Position numbers and translations under genes: made by a program | In this document: positions 10,494 to 20,430 of the stretch, one piece after another | How the letters are laid out: every line of letters starts with the position of its first letter | Position numbering within the stretch: position 1 is the first letter of the stretch | The notes under the pieces: model-generated | Told to the model about the DNA's origin: nothing | What the model saw: only the letters and a program-made list of their open reading frames with translations | Databases searched by the model: none | Assembly: GCA_016787575.1 (NCBI GenBank) | Contig: JAEUUO010000038.1 | Span: forward strand, 1 to 64,000 | Length of the DNA: 64,000 bases | Reading direction: 5' to 3' | DNA from: Saprospiraceae bacterium | GTDB taxonomy: Bacteria > Bacteroidota > Bacteroidia > Chitinophagales > Saprospiraceae

Positions 10494-11132
10494 ATGAACG
10501 AACAAGACCATTTAAATACGCTTTCAGAGATTAAACAGCTCATGGAACGCTCGTCCCGCTTCTTGTCTTTAAGTGGACTTTCAAGCATCCTGATTGGAAT
10601 CTATGCACTTGCAGGAGTTGGTACAGCTTATTGGTATTTGGATACCCAATCCATGGATGCTGGTCGTTATTTTACGCAGTTTTCTGGATCCTCTTTTGAA
10701 CAATTCAAGACTTTGATTCCCTTCTTCATTGGAGACGCTGTACTCGTATTAATTCTTTCAATCATTACCACCTATCTATTTACCCAGCGGCTTTCTATGA
10801 AACAGGGGATGAAGCATTGGGATCCTGCAGCAAAGCGTTTGTTACTTAACCTATGTATCCCTCTAGTAACCGGTGGGCTTTATAGTTTGATTCTTATTAA
10901 ACATCAGCGAATTGATTTAATTCTTTCATCCATGCTTATATTTTATGGAATGGCTTTATTGAATGCAAGTCACCACACGCGCACTGAAATCCGTCATTTA
11001 GGTATATTGGAAGTACTCCTTGGATTGCTGGCGGCCCTTTATTCAGACTACGGTTTACTATTTTGGGCAATTGGATTTGGTGGATTGCACATCGTGTATG
11101 GATTTCTTTTTTACTTCAAGTATGAACGATGA
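10494..11132 (+). CDS. Integral membrane protein, first gene of a regulator/membrane operon
   Basis: A 212-residue protein with about five or six hydrophobic segments (for example LSGLSSILIGIYALAGVG and FFIGDAVLVLILSIITTYLF), followed by a short C-terminal tail. No enzymatic motif is visible. Its stop overlaps the start of the winged-helix regulator by four bases (ATGA), implying translational coupling. Small membrane proteins coupled to regulators of this kind are common in Bacteroidota but poorly described; a role in sensing or in controlling the regulator is inference. Confidence 0.8.
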   Translation: MNEQDHLNTLSEIKQLMERSSRFLSLSGLSSILIGIYALAGVGTAYWYLDTQSMDAGRYFTQFSGSSFEQFKTLIPFFIGDAVLVLILSIITTYLFTQRLSMKQGMKHWDPAAKRLLLNLCIPLVTGGLYSLILIKHQRIDLILSSMLIFYGMALLNASHHTRTEIRHLGILEVLLGLLAALYSDYGLLFWAIGFGGLHIVYGFLFYFKYER

Positions 11133-11425
11133 AAGAACTCATTTACGGTCTGAATCGAGAATTTGAAAGTCGGATCCGTTTAGGAATCATGTCTATTCTG
11201 ATGGTCAACGACAAAGTAGAATTTAAAACATTGAAGGAATTGCTTGAATTGACCGATGGCAATCTTGCCAGTCATTTGTCTGCTCTTGAAAAAGCCAATT
11301 ACATTAAAGTAAAAAAACAATTCATAGACCGAAAACCAAATACCAGTTATAGTGCCAGTGCTGAAGGAAGAAAAGCATTTGTCTCACATTTAAAATTGCT
11401 GGAACAATTTTTAAAAAAAAATTAA
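11129..11425 (+). CDS. Winged-helix transcriptional regulator (HTH_34/MarR-like)
   Basis: A 98-residue single-domain DNA-binding protein. It has the small winged-helix layout: RIRLGIMSILM helix, then LKELLELTDGNLASHLSALEK as the helix-turn-helix recognition unit, then the wing KVKKQFIDRKPNTSYSAS, and a C-terminal helix LKLLEQFLKK. This matches the family of short ArsR/MarR-like regulators described as winged helix DNA-binding domain (HTH_34). It has no sensor domain, so the signal must come from partners, plausibly the membrane protein whose gene overlaps it. Confidence 0.88.
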   Translation: MKELIYGLNREFESRIRLGIMSILMVNDKVEFKTLKELLELTDGNLASHLSALEKANYIKVKKQFIDRKPNTSYSASAEGRKAFVSHLKLLEQFLKKN

Positions 11426-11443
11426 TCTTTAATACAATTTAAT

Positions 11444-12682
11444 ATGGACATACTATCTCATATTGACAATCCAAAACAACTCGAAAAAATGTATCGAGAC
11501 AATAAATCAGAATTCAAAGCTGCGTTTGATTTAGTGTCTTCAAATATAAAAGACAAGCAATTGTTTGCATATTGGCATGAACGCCTGAATTATCAAAGCC
11601 CTTCAATATTCTGGGGAAACCGCAACGATTTCATATTTATTTTATGCGGGGCCTTGCTTGCCGGAATATTGGTAAAAATTCCTGCGATATTTGGTCTAGA
11701 TCCAGAAATGTTTTACCAAAGAAACATTGGATTTATTGTTTTTCCAATATTAACAACTTACTTCATATGGACGAGATCCTTACCAATTTATAAAACAATA
11801 GGCTCAGCCATCGTGTACTTACTTGCTGGGATCTATATAAATAGCCTAGCTGTTTCAGAAAAAAGCGATACGTTTATATTAGCTTGCATTCACCTGCCCA
11901 TATTGTTGTGGGGCATTCTGGGATTTTCTTATGTAAGAGGAGAATTTAAGAATGCTAGCAAGTTAATGGATTTTCTAAGATACAATGGGGATCTTATCAT
12001 TATCACGGGACTGATTTTAATTTGTGGGGGAATGCTGACAGGAATCACTATAGGATTATTTTCTGTAATTGGTTTTCAAATTGAAGATTTTTATTTCAAC
12101 TATTTTGGGATTTTTGGACTGGCAGCGGCGCCAATTGTAGGAACGTATTTAACTCAAACAAATCCTCAATTGGTTCATAAAATAGCCCCTGTCATTGCTC
12201 GGATTTTTAGTCCATTGGTACTTATCATGCTGCTTGTATATTTAATTGCAATAGCTTATTCCGGTAAGGATCCATACAACGACCGAACGTTTTTAATTAT
12301 TTATAATGCCCTTTTAATTGGAGTCATGGCAATCATTTTGTTTTCAATTTCAGAATCGGGTAAACACCAATACGGAAAATTAACAGGTTACATTCTATTG
12401 GCATTGTCAATGGTCACTTTGATAGTAAACGGAATTGCACTCTCTGCCATTTTATATCGGATTTCAGAATGGGGTATTACTCCAAACCGAATTGCAGTGT
12501 TGGGAGCAAACGTATTGATGTTGATTCATCTGGCATTAATTGCATTTCAACTTTCCAAACAAGCTTTGCTAAAAACAGACAAACAGCGGATTGAACAATC
12601 TATAACATATTACTTACCTGTATACATCGTGTGGATTTGCATCGTTACATTTTTATTTCCAATTATTTTTCAATATAAATAA
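11444..12682 (+). CDS. DUF4153-like multi-pass membrane protein
   Basis: A 412-residue protein with a soluble N-terminal helix region (residues 1-55) and about ten to twelve membrane segments. Motifs such as SGKDPYNDRTFLIIYNALL and SEWGITPNRIAVLGANVL fit the DUF4153 family as I know it, whose function is not established. It starts 18 bases after the regulator's stop, so the two are probably cotranscribed. In several Bacteroidota, DUF4153 genes sit next to a short winged-helix regulator, which fits here. Confidence 0.78.
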   Translation: MDILSHIDNPKQLEKMYRDNKSEFKAAFDLVSSNIKDKQLFAYWHERLNYQSPSIFWGNRNDFIFILCGALLAGILVKIPAIFGLDPEMFYQRNIGFIVFPILTTYFIWTRSLPIYKTIGSAIVYLLAGIYINSLAVSEKSDTFILACIHLPILLWGILGFSYVRGEFKNASKLMDFLRYNGDLIIITGLILICGGMLTGITIGLFSVIGFQIEDFYFNYFGIFGLAAAPIVGTYLTQTNPQLVHKIAPVIARIFSPLVLIMLLVYLIAIAYSGKDPYNDRTFLIIYNALLIGVMAIILFSISESGKHQYGKLTGYILLALSMVTLIVNGIALSAILYRISEWGITPNRIAVLGANVLMLIHLALIAFQLSKQALLKTDKQRIEQSITYYLPVYIVWICIVTFLFPIIFQYK

Positions 12683-12730
12683 AATTTTTATTCTCAACAT
12701 ATAACTGACTGAATTCAAAATGATACACCG

Positions 12731-13228
12731 ATGCAAAACAAAGCAACAATAATACCACCGCCTAGCACTTTAGATAGCATAGTAGAAATTTGTTCCTGGA
12801 TTGTCATAGGGTTTATTTGGATATCAATAGCACTAAACTATTCCGAGTTGCCTGAGCTAATTCCAAAACATTACAATGCTCTTGGAAATCCGGATAGTTT
12901 TGGCAACAAACTCAGTCTAATCATTCTGGCTGGGATTGCAAGTTTTTTATCTATAGTACTGAGTGCTATCATGAGATATCCACAATCCTTTAATTATCCG
13001 GTTACAATTACATCTGAAAATGAAGTCAGACAATATTCAAATGCCATTCAAATGATTCGCTATTTAAAATTATTCCTTTCAATACTTTTCTTTACGCTTG
13101 TTATAAAAACCATTTTAATAGCTAAAGGATCTTATCAAGGACTTGGAGTTTGGTTTCTGCCGGTTGTTTTAGTATGTTTGTTTCTGCCGATTGTATATTT
13201 TATATCTAAAGCATTCCGATTGAAATAA
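12731..13228 (+). CDS. DUF1648-domain membrane protein
   Basis: A 165-residue protein with four probable membrane helices. Residues about 40-60 carry the DUF1648 signature (LPELIPKHYNALGNPDSFG). The domain is known from the N-terminal part of SdpI-type immunity/signal proteins and from stand-alone membrane proteins. No SdpI-like second domain is present. It follows the DUF4153-like gene by 48 bases in the same direction and is probably the last gene of the unit. After it, 237 bases hold only a 30-codon frame I do not trust. Confidence 0.82.
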   Translation: MQNKATIIPPPSTLDSIVEICSWIVIGFIWISIALNYSELPELIPKHYNALGNPDSFGNKLSLIILAGIASFLSIVLSAIMRYPQSFNYPVTITSENEVRQYSNAIQMIRYLKLFLSILFFTLVIKTILIAKGSYQGLGVWFLPVVLVCLFLPIVYFISKAFRLK

Positions 13229-13465
13229 TAATTAATTTATGCAAGCTCAAAAGAATATTGAAAAGCACACCCCTATCAATTTAATTCCATACCAGCTTGT
13301 ATCAGCATTTTTCATATTTTCTTCGATTTAACTTAGAGCTTTAATACAATTAATTTCCTTTTTTAAAGAGGAAGCAGACAACATTTTTGTATCTTGGAGA
13401 GTCTGTAGTCTGTAAGCGTTTAATCCTAAATCCGTAGTTTAATGCTGAATTAAAATTAAATTATT

Positions 13466-15505
13466 ATGAAATTATTAAACCCATTTAAAATACTGTTAAT
13501 TAACTCTTTGCTTTTAGGGTTTATTTCAGCAATTTCTCAAACTCCTATTGTCAATATTTCAGATCAAACAAAATATCAAATTATTGATGGCTTTGGAGCA
13601 CATCAGGGCGATGCTTCTGTAAATCAACCCTGGTGGAATGATTTGTATTTTAATGACATGGCCTGTAGTATTTACCGAGTGGATCTCACACCAAGTCTAG
13701 TTTCTCCATATTCAGATCTCAGCTATTTTTCACCCTGGTTTATGGGTTCTTCTGTAAAAAGTGTTTTTAATTTTGAAGACCCTGCAAATCCAAATGGCCC
13801 GGAAGGAAACCGTGTTCGTACATATACAAATCCCACAGATTATTCAAGAAGCTTTGGAGGTAGAAATGCTCCCATTGCTGTAATGGGTCCCGATTTAGAA
13901 AAAAATATAGCTTACTTTCGGTATCAGACTGATGGGGCTATCACAACCGGCAAATCTATGATCAATCAATTGGGAGATTTTAAATTGGTGGGCTCGATCT
14001 GGTCTCCACTTCCCTGGTTAAAAGTTAGTTCCGGTAATCGCTACAATCAAAATTGGTGGCCTGGTCCGATAGCCAATACAGCATGGCCTTTTATTTGGGG
14101 TGGAAATTTTGCAGGTGGCAGATTGGATGTTTCAGGTACGCCTCTTGCTATTTTTAATGACCAATCTCAAGGAGGAAGTGGACCTACCACATCGCTTACC
14201 CAATTTGCAAGAAGCACTGCAGCATACATTGCCGGATATCAACGCTTTCATGGAATGAATTTTTATGCAATCAGTATTCAAAATGAACTAAATTTTGAGG
14301 AATACTATTCGAGCATGACTTATCCTTTATCATCCCAATACATAGCAGCATTGAAAGCCGTACGCAATGAATTTGATAAATACCCTGAATTAAAATCCAT
14401 ACGCATCATGGGTCCGGAAGATTTGCTAGGTGGAGATTCTTATGGATTGTGGGAATATGGTGGACCAACACATAAAAATTTACAATACTTAAGAAGCATA
14501 GGCCAAGATCCGGATGCATTGAAAGCAATCGATTTTTTTTGCATTCACGGTTATGCTGGCGATGGGCTAACAGCGGCAGGCGCTAATCCAAATTTATGGA
14601 ATTGGTGGGTCAATGGTTGGAACGCAAGTCCGGCACCTGGAATACCTGCTAATATAAAAGGCTTTTCATCATTTAATAAAAAATCCTGGATGACAGAAAC
14701 ATCCGGAGAAAGTCCTGAGTGGTTGTTTCCTGTGAATGGATTTCCGGGAGATGGCGCTTTTGGAATTGGGATTCGCATCCACCAGGCCTTGACAACCGGA
14801 ATGGAAAGTGCATGGATCTATTGGACATTTACAACAGCAGACAACAATGGAAATGTTACAAATTACGGTCTGACAAATGCAAATGCAACTACCAATTCTC
14901 CAAAATACAATGCAGCTAAACATTATTTTAAATTCATTCGGCCAGGAGCTCAGCGTATTGCATGTATTATTTCCGGCTCCACAGATTTATTAGGCAGTGC
15001 ATACATTCATGAATCCGAACATAGTTTAACCATAGTACTTATTAATACAAGAAATTCTATTCAAAGTGCTGTATTGAATTTACCCTATTCCGGATTGCAA
15101 TTTAACCAATATACTTCTTCTTTAAATAGCTATTGGAAATCAAGTAATTTGATTGCGAGTGGTTCTCAAACAAATATTTCATTGCCAGCATACAGTATTG
15201 TAACTTTAAAAGCATCAATTCCTGTTACTGCAACAAACGAAACAGCATCCGATATTCCATTTCAAATTATTCCAAATCCTGCATGTACACAAACCATTGT
15301 AAATTTTGAATTGAATGAATCGGAAGCAGTGTCTATAAGCATCTTTGATATTCTCGGTACAAAAATTCAAACACTAAATAAAGGAACTTTAGCATCTGGA
15401 GTACATTCTGAAAAATTAAATGTTCAACATCTTGCACGTGGTACCTATTTGGTTGAATTGAGAACCACTTCCAGTCATATTGTAAAAAAGATTCAATTGA
15501 ATTAA
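13466..15505 (+). CDS. GH30-family glycoside hydrolase with T9SS sorting domain
   Basis: A secreted glycosidase of 679 residues, exported by Sec and then T9SS. It has a signal peptide (to about residue 25, ISQ), the typical GH30 opening YQIIDGFGAH, and a TIM-barrel containing the acid/base Glu274 in SIQNELNFEEYY and the nucleophile Glu411 in SWMTETSGE. A small beta-domain follows at about 500-570, and a type A T9SS C-terminal domain (IIPNPACTQT ... GTYLVELR) ends the protein. GH30 enzymes cleave beta-linked polymers such as glucuronoxylan, beta-1,6-glucan or glucosylceramide; the exact substrate cannot be read from the sequence. It is a single gene, convergent with the MCE-type gene. Confidence 0.9.
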   Translation: MKLLNPFKILLINSLLLGFISAISQTPIVNISDQTKYQIIDGFGAHQGDASVNQPWWNDLYFNDMACSIYRVDLTPSLVSPYSDLSYFSPWFMGSSVKSVFNFEDPANPNGPEGNRVRTYTNPTDYSRSFGGRNAPIAVMGPDLEKNIAYFRYQTDGAITTGKSMINQLGDFKLVGSIWSPLPWLKVSSGNRYNQNWWPGPIANTAWPFIWGGNFAGGRLDVSGTPLAIFNDQSQGGSGPTTSLTQFARSTAAYIAGYQRFHGMNFYAISIQNELNFEEYYSSMTYPLSSQYIAALKAVRNEFDKYPELKSIRIMGPEDLLGGDSYGLWEYGGPTHKNLQYLRSIGQDPDALKAIDFFCIHGYAGDGLTAAGANPNLWNWWVNGWNASPAPGIPANIKGFSSFNKKSWMTETSGESPEWLFPVNGFPGDGAFGIGIRIHQALTTGMESAWIYWTFTTADNNGNVTNYGLTNANATTNSPKYNAAKHYFKFIRPGAQRIACIISGSTDLLGSAYIHESEHSLTIVLINTRNSIQSAVLNLPYSGLQFNQYTSSLNSYWKSSNLIASGSQTNISLPAYSIVTLKASIPVTATNETASDIPFQIIPNPACTQTIVNFELNESEAVSISIFDILGTKIQTLNKGTLASGVHSEKLNVQHLARGTYLVELRTTSSHIVKKIQLN

Positions 15506-15525
15506 ATCAAATATAAATTAGTCTA

Positions 15526-16554
15526 TTATTTTGGTAAGGCTGGATCATTTTCGGGCAAGCTATATTCTTTTGCTTTTTTTCCAAAAACCGAAACGTGAAT
15601 ATATCTTTTTGGATTGAGCCGCAAATCCTGCATTAATAAACTTAAATTATGTGATGTGCTGTTAAGATTTTGATATAAAGCTGGGTCTTTAATTAATTTG
15701 GTGAGGCTCCCATTTCCTGTTTGAACTTCGGTAAGTATCGAATTCAAGCTTGCAATGCTTGCTTTACTGTCACGCAAAGTCCTATTAAGTTCCTGCATGG
15801 TTTCTTCAGTTGATTTCACCAGTTTACCTGGATCTGATTGATTGATGTTGGCAGATATTTTTTCAATATTTTGCAATGTCCTTGAAACGGAATTGGCATT
15901 GTTTGCCAAACTGGTAGTTAGCACATCCAGATTTGAGAGTGTTTTATCCAAATGAACGGTCGATGCATTCAGCAACTGATTTAAACTTTTGGTTGCCCGT
16001 GCTAAATTATCTAAAATTAAATGTATGTTTTTAACAGTTGCAGCTACTTGTATATTTTGGTTTAATTTGCTGGTGTCCAATATGTGATTTAATTCTTCCC
16101 CAAATGTTTGTGTATAATCCTTTAATTCGTCCTTACTAAACATACTTGACAAAGTACCTGCGATTTCCGCATTTTCAATATATGAATTATTTGGCAAACA
16201 ATCACTGGTACAATATTCTTCAAATTGAAGTAAAATTGCTTTTCCGCCAATTAATCCCTGACTGACTAATACTGCTTTAACGGATCTTGGTATGTTGACT
16301 TCATTTTTTACCTCTATAGTCACCAGGATCATTTTGGGATTTTCTGGATCTAACTGAAGTTTTGTAACCGTCCCTACTTTATAACCCCTGGTCAAAACCG
16401 GAGAAGAAGGGTCCATTTGACCCACATCCGGATATTTTATGTAATAAGTTTTGGAACGGTCCAGTAAATTACTACCTTTTAAATACTTGTACCCAAAAAT
16501 CAATAATAATAGTGTTACAATTCCTAGAAGTCCGACTTTAATTTCGTTGCGCAA
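15526..16554 (-). CDS. MCE-domain (MlaD-family) lipid-transport protein
   Basis: A 342-residue protein with a single N-terminal membrane helix (LLGIVTLLLLIFGYKYLKG) and an MCE domain at about 35-115, with MDPSSPVLTRGYKVGTV and VLVSQGLIGGKAILL. A long helical region follows (about 140-310), predicted coiled coil. MCE proteins form hexameric periplasmic tunnels that move phospholipids between membranes with an ABC transporter; no transporter genes are adjacent. It lies downstream of the amidase (76 bases between them), and both are divergent from lptD, an arrangement often seen in Bacteroidota, so it belongs to envelope maintenance. Confidence 0.9.
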   Translation of the reverse strand: MRNEIKVGLLGIVTLLLLIFGYKYLKGSNLLDRSKTYYIKYPDVGQMDPSSPVLTRGYKVGTVTKLQLDPENPKMILVTIEVKNEVNIPRSVKAVLVSQGLIGGKAILLQFEEYCTSDCLPNNSYIENAEIAGTLSSMFSKDELKDYTQTFGEELNHILDTSKLNQNIQVAATVKNIHLILDNLARATKSLNQLLNASTVHLDKTLSNLDVLTTSLANNANSVSRTLQNIEKISANINQSDPGKLVKSTEETMQELNRTLRDSKASIASLNSILTEVQTGNGSLTKLIKDPALYQNLNSTSHNLSLLMQDLRLNPKRYIHVSVFGKKAKEYSLPENDPALPK

Positions 16555-16630
16555 GAGCCCTGAATTTAATTTTTTAAAAAGTTTGCAAATTTACGAATTT
16601 TATACCAAGAGCATCATTTACAAAATAGGT

Positions 16631-17746
16631 CTATTTACTTTGTTTCTGATCTTCCTTGAACTTGATGATAAAAGCATCTTTAAAACCTTGTTGTTTCATT
16701 CGTTCTTTTTCCTCGTTGGCATCTTCAGGACTGATAAAACTACCATAAACTAATTTGTATGCATCCCCTTCCTGAAGTATTTCGTAATTTGGATCTGAAT
16801 ACCAAACAGATCCATGAGCAGGTTTGTTCTTGGCAGAAGCTAATTGGATTTTATAAATTATCAGAGATTCATCGACTGCTGGCATGGCGATTCCTTTAGA
16901 ACGAACATCCTGCATGGCTAAACTCGGATACACAGGATTTAACTGGAGAAATCGGATGATGCCCATGCTGATCATATGAGCAATTTCTTGCTGTCCTTTT
17001 GCCGAACACAAATAGTTTTCTTCTTCTCTATGAGTCATATAGCCACATTCAATCAATACAGCAGGCATGCTGACTTGGTGCAATACATGAAATCCTGCTT
17101 GTTTGACGCCTTTGCTTTTTCCAGGATGCGCCAATCCAAATTCAGATTCAATGGCTTTTGCCAGTGTAATGCTTTGCTGTAAATGCTGATCCTGAATGTG
17201 ATTGAGAACTATAAATGATTCGGGTGATTCAAAATTAAGACCATGGTAGTGAGCATCACTGGCTTGTTCAAGAGAAATGGCGTTGTTTTCCCGCCTTGCA
17301 ACTTCCAAATTTTCCTTTGCTTTATGCAAACCCATAACATAGGTCTCCGTGCCACGAACCTTGGATTGATTGGAAAGAATGGCATTGCAATGTACAGACA
17401 CAAACAATTCTGCATCTAAATCATTGGCAAACCTCGCCCTTTCGTGCAAAGCCACAAAAGTATCTGCTTCCCGCGTTAAAAAGACAGCCGCTTGAGGTAG
17501 TTTATCAGCTAAAATGGCTTGAATTTTCTTACAAATCGACAGAGTAATTTGTTTTTCAACACAATCGCTGCCCTTTGCTCCGTCATCCTGTCCCCCGTGT
17601 CCAGGGTCTAGAACAATTGCAGGACCATCAAAAGAAGACATAATTTGAGCCCGGAATATATTTGGACTTAAATAAAGCGTTAAGCTTATTAAATTATAGA
17701 CAATAAATTGCATTGCAAGGCATGCCCTGTTATCGTAGTTTTGCAT
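16631..17746 (-). CDS. N-acetylmuramoyl-L-alanine amidase (Amidase_3) with SPOR-like tail
   Basis: A peptidoglycan-cleaving zinc amidase in the periplasm. The catalytic domain shows the zinc-site motif VLDPGHGGQDDGA, the Glu in CVEKQITLS, the second zinc His in SVHCN and the catalytic Glu in LIECGYMTHREEE. The C-terminal 75 residues (IIYKIQLASA ... FKDAFIIKF) look like a degenerate SPOR peptidoglycan-binding domain. I start at the ATG giving MQNYDNRACLAMQF, followed by a hydrophobic signal region; an alternative ATG 11 codons later would give a cleaner signal peptide. A still longer frame would overlap the divergent lptD start and is unlikely. Confidence 0.88.
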   Translation of the reverse strand: MQNYDNRACLAMQFIVYNLISLTLYLSPNIFRAQIMSSFDGPAIVLDPGHGGQDDGAKGSDCVEKQITLSICKKIQAILADKLPQAAVFLTREADTFVALHERARFANDLDAELFVSVHCNAILSNQSKVRGTETYVMGLHKAKENLEVARRENNAISLEQASDAHYHGLNFESPESFIVLNHIQDQHLQQSITLAKAIESEFGLAHPGKSKGVKQAGFHVLHQVSMPAVLIECGYMTHREEENYLCSAKGQQEIAHMISMGIIRFLQLNPVYPSLAMQDVRSKGIAMPAVDESLIIYKIQLASAKNKPAHGSVWYSDPNYEILQEGDAYKLVYGSFISPEDANEEKERMKQQGFKDAFIIKFKEDQKQSK

Positions 17747-17811
17747 TTTGAGTTTTCTTAGTACAAATATACATATTAAATAATTTAATATATATAAATT
17801 TATATCTTTTT

Positions 17812-20430
17812 TTGAATAAAACATTTATATTTTTTATAATATATAGTTTATACAGTAGTCTAAACGCCCAGACTTTTGACAGTCTATCCCTGCCGGACAG
17901 GCCCGCATTGGGAGTTACCGGCTCCGATTCTCTGGTCATTAGAGATGGCGCTTTATACCTTGTATCTCCCGACAGCATTGATGTTCCGGTTGATTATGGA
18001 GCGGATGACCGTGTTCGCTTTGACTACAAAGAGCGGGTCATACATTTATATAAAAATGCTTATATCCATTACAAAACCATGGATATACGCGCAGATTACA
18101 TCCGGATTGAATTAAATACGAACCTGGCCATTGCACAGCCGCTGTCTGATTCCATTGGCAATCTGACAGGAATTCCCCAATTTAAAGAAACCGACCAATC
18201 CTTTAAGGCTAAAAAAATCACATACAACTTTAAATCAAAAAAAGGCTTAATTGAAGAAGTTGTTACTCATGAGGAAGATTTATACATTCATGGAAGTGAA
18301 ACCAAATTTATTTCTAAACAAAGTGCAGGCAGTCAAGGGGATGATATCATTTACAACAAGCATGCATTAATTACAACATGTGATGCCGATAAACCTCATT
18401 TTGGGATTGCAAGTACACGTCAAAAAGTTATTCCAAATAAATTGGTTGTAGTAGGCCCGTCCAATATTGAAATCGAAGGAATTCCTACTCCGATCTGGTT
18501 ACCATTTGGGTTTTTTCCAATTTCAAAAAATGCCCAATCCGGTATTCTGTTTCCAAAAGAATATCAATACGACGATCGAGGATTTGGATTGGCGGGAATT
18601 GGTTATTATTTACCATTGAATGATCACATCGATTTAAAATTTTTAACAGACATCTTTTTTAAAGGCTCTTATAAAATAAATGTAAGTGGCAATTACAAAT
18701 GGCGCTATCGATACAATGGCAATTTTTCACTGCAGTTTGAAAACAGAATTCAGGAAATACCCGGAGATTATAAGAAAAACGTCAATCGCCCCATCAGCCT
18801 ACGTTGGAGTCACAACCAAGAAGCAGGAGCTCATCCTTACCAAACCTTTGGTGGAAGCATGAACATTGAAACCAAAGGATTTAGTAAAACGGTTTATTCG
18901 GATACCAGGCAATCTTTGCAAAATGTATTGCGATCCAATTTTAATTACGGATATACATTTCCAAACAGTCCGTTTAGTTTATCTGCTGCAATGAACCATT
19001 CTCAAAATTTGATTACCCATGAGTTAAATCTAACCTTACCTGAATTAAACGTTCAAATGCGTACGATCAATCCTTTCAAAAATAAAAACCGCATTTCTCA
19101 AGCTGAAAAATGGTACGATCGCATTAATTTAAGTTATGGCGCTCAATTTCAGAATTCATTAAACACGACCGATACCAGTCTCTTTAAAAAAGGTTTTGAG
19201 AAAGATTTAATCTACGGTTTAAAGCACCGAGCCGATTTGAATGCCACGTTCAAAGTACTAAAATATTTTAATCTTACACCAAGCATTAATTACAACGAAG
19301 AATTTTTCTTTCATAAACAGGATAAAATTTTACAAGACACCATTTTAAAAGATATCATGGGTGTCGATTCCCTTTTTGGCCTGACTCAAACCAAATTTAA
19401 ATCCGGTTTTTATCCCTTTAGAACATTTAGCTCCAGCGTAAGTCTGGGAACACAGGTATTTGGACAAATCCAATCTTCTAAATCCTGGTTTAGGGGCTTG
19501 CGACATCAAGTAACTCCAACCGTATCTATGAGCTATGCTCCGGATTATCATAAAAATCCATTTAATTATTTCAAAACAGTCGATTCGGATTTACGCGATT
19601 CCGTCAACAGAAGTTATGAATATTTAATTTTTGCTAAAAGCCCATTTGGTACTGCCTCCGTTCCCTCAGAAAATTTTAATTTAAATTTTAACATTGGCAA
19701 TAGGGTGGAACTAAAATACTATTCAAAGAAAGATTCATCAACAAAAAAAATTGCAATCCTTGAAGGATTTAATTTTTCCGCCAATTACAATGTATTTGCA
19801 GATTCATTTAAACTCAGCTTTATATCCGGTAGTGGAAGCAGTCGTATTTTCAAAGGATACACCACTTTGTATTATGGAATTACAATGGACCCATATGGCC
19901 GCATGCTTGTAAATGGAAAAGAAATTCGAAGCAAATCCTATGCCTTAGATTTAAATAAAAAACTAGTTTACCTCACCAATTCATTTATCAATATCAATAC
20001 AAACATCAGTATAGGTCAATTAATTGGACTCTTTAACAAAGAAATTTTAAATAAAAAAGACAATAATCAATCGTCGCTACCTGAATTATTTTACAATTTC
20101 AACATCCAACACATTATAAACTTCAGGCATCTTCGTTTAGCATCCGGAAAAGACACCTTCGAACGAACACTTCACAACATTACTTTATCGGGTAGCATTG
20201 CCCTTACCAATAAGTGGAGAATCAACATCAATAACATCAGTTACAATTTTGATAAAAACGGAATTCAATATCCCAGTTTTGGTCTTGAGAGAGATTTGCA
20301 TTGCTGGCTTATGAAATTTGATTGGTCCCCGCAATTTGGCTATTACTCCTTTACCTTGGGTGTCAAACCAGGTTCCCTGGAATTTATAAGACTGCCAAGC
20401 AATCAATCTTTTTCAGGAGCCCGGCGTTAG
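17812..20430 (+). CDS. lptD: LPS-assembly outer-membrane protein LptD
   Basis: The outer-membrane translocon that inserts lipopolysaccharide into the outer leaflet. It has 872 residues with a signal peptide (1-20, SLNAQ), an OstA/LptA-like jellyroll region at about 60-240 (YKTMDIRADYIRIELN), and a large beta-barrel with alternating aromatic strands to the C-terminus. The segment IWLPFGFFPISKNAQSGILFP is characteristic of Bacteroidota LptD. The reading frame begins with TTG, the only plausible initiator in range. It is divergent from the amidase-MCE pair. Its stop codon shares four bases (TTAG) with the stop of the convergent flippase gene. Confidence 0.93.
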   Translation: MNKTFIFFIIYSLYSSLNAQTFDSLSLPDRPALGVTGSDSLVIRDGALYLVSPDSIDVPVDYGADDRVRFDYKERVIHLYKNAYIHYKTMDIRADYIRIELNTNLAIAQPLSDSIGNLTGIPQFKETDQSFKAKKITYNFKSKKGLIEEVVTHEEDLYIHGSETKFISKQSAGSQGDDIIYNKHALITTCDADKPHFGIASTRQKVIPNKLVVVGPSNIEIEGIPTPIWLPFGFFPISKNAQSGILFPKEYQYDDRGFGLAGIGYYLPLNDHIDLKFLTDIFFKGSYKINVSGNYKWRYRYNGNFSLQFENRIQEIPGDYKKNVNRPISLRWSHNQEAGAHPYQTFGGSMNIETKGFSKTVYSDTRQSLQNVLRSNFNYGYTFPNSPFSLSAAMNHSQNLITHELNLTLPELNVQMRTINPFKNKNRISQAEKWYDRINLSYGAQFQNSLNTTDTSLFKKGFEKDLIYGLKHRADLNATFKVLKYFNLTPSINYNEEFFFHKQDKILQDTILKDIMGVDSLFGLTQTKFKSGFYPFRTFSSSVSLGTQVFGQIQSSKSWFRGLRHQVTPTVSMSYAPDYHKNPFNYFKTVDSDLRDSVNRSYEYLIFAKSPFGTASVPSENFNLNFNIGNRVELKYYSKKDSSTKKIAILEGFNFSANYNVFADSFKLSFISGSGSSRIFKGYTTLYYGITMDPYGRMLVNGKEIRSKSYALDLNKKLVYLTNSFININTNISIGQLIGLFNKEILNKKDNNQSSLPELFYNFNIQHIINFRHLRLASGKDTFERTLHNITLSGSIALTNKWRININNISYNFDKNGIQYPSFGLERDLHCWLMKFDWSPQFGYYSFTLGVKPGSLEFIRLPSNQSFSGARR

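Noticed and set aside
13239..13331. 30-codon frame after the DUF1648 gene
   Set aside because: Short, no ribosome-binding context, no recognisable feature.
17747..17824. N-terminal extension of the amidase
   Set aside because: It would overlap the divergent lptD start and lacks a plausible signal peptide layout.
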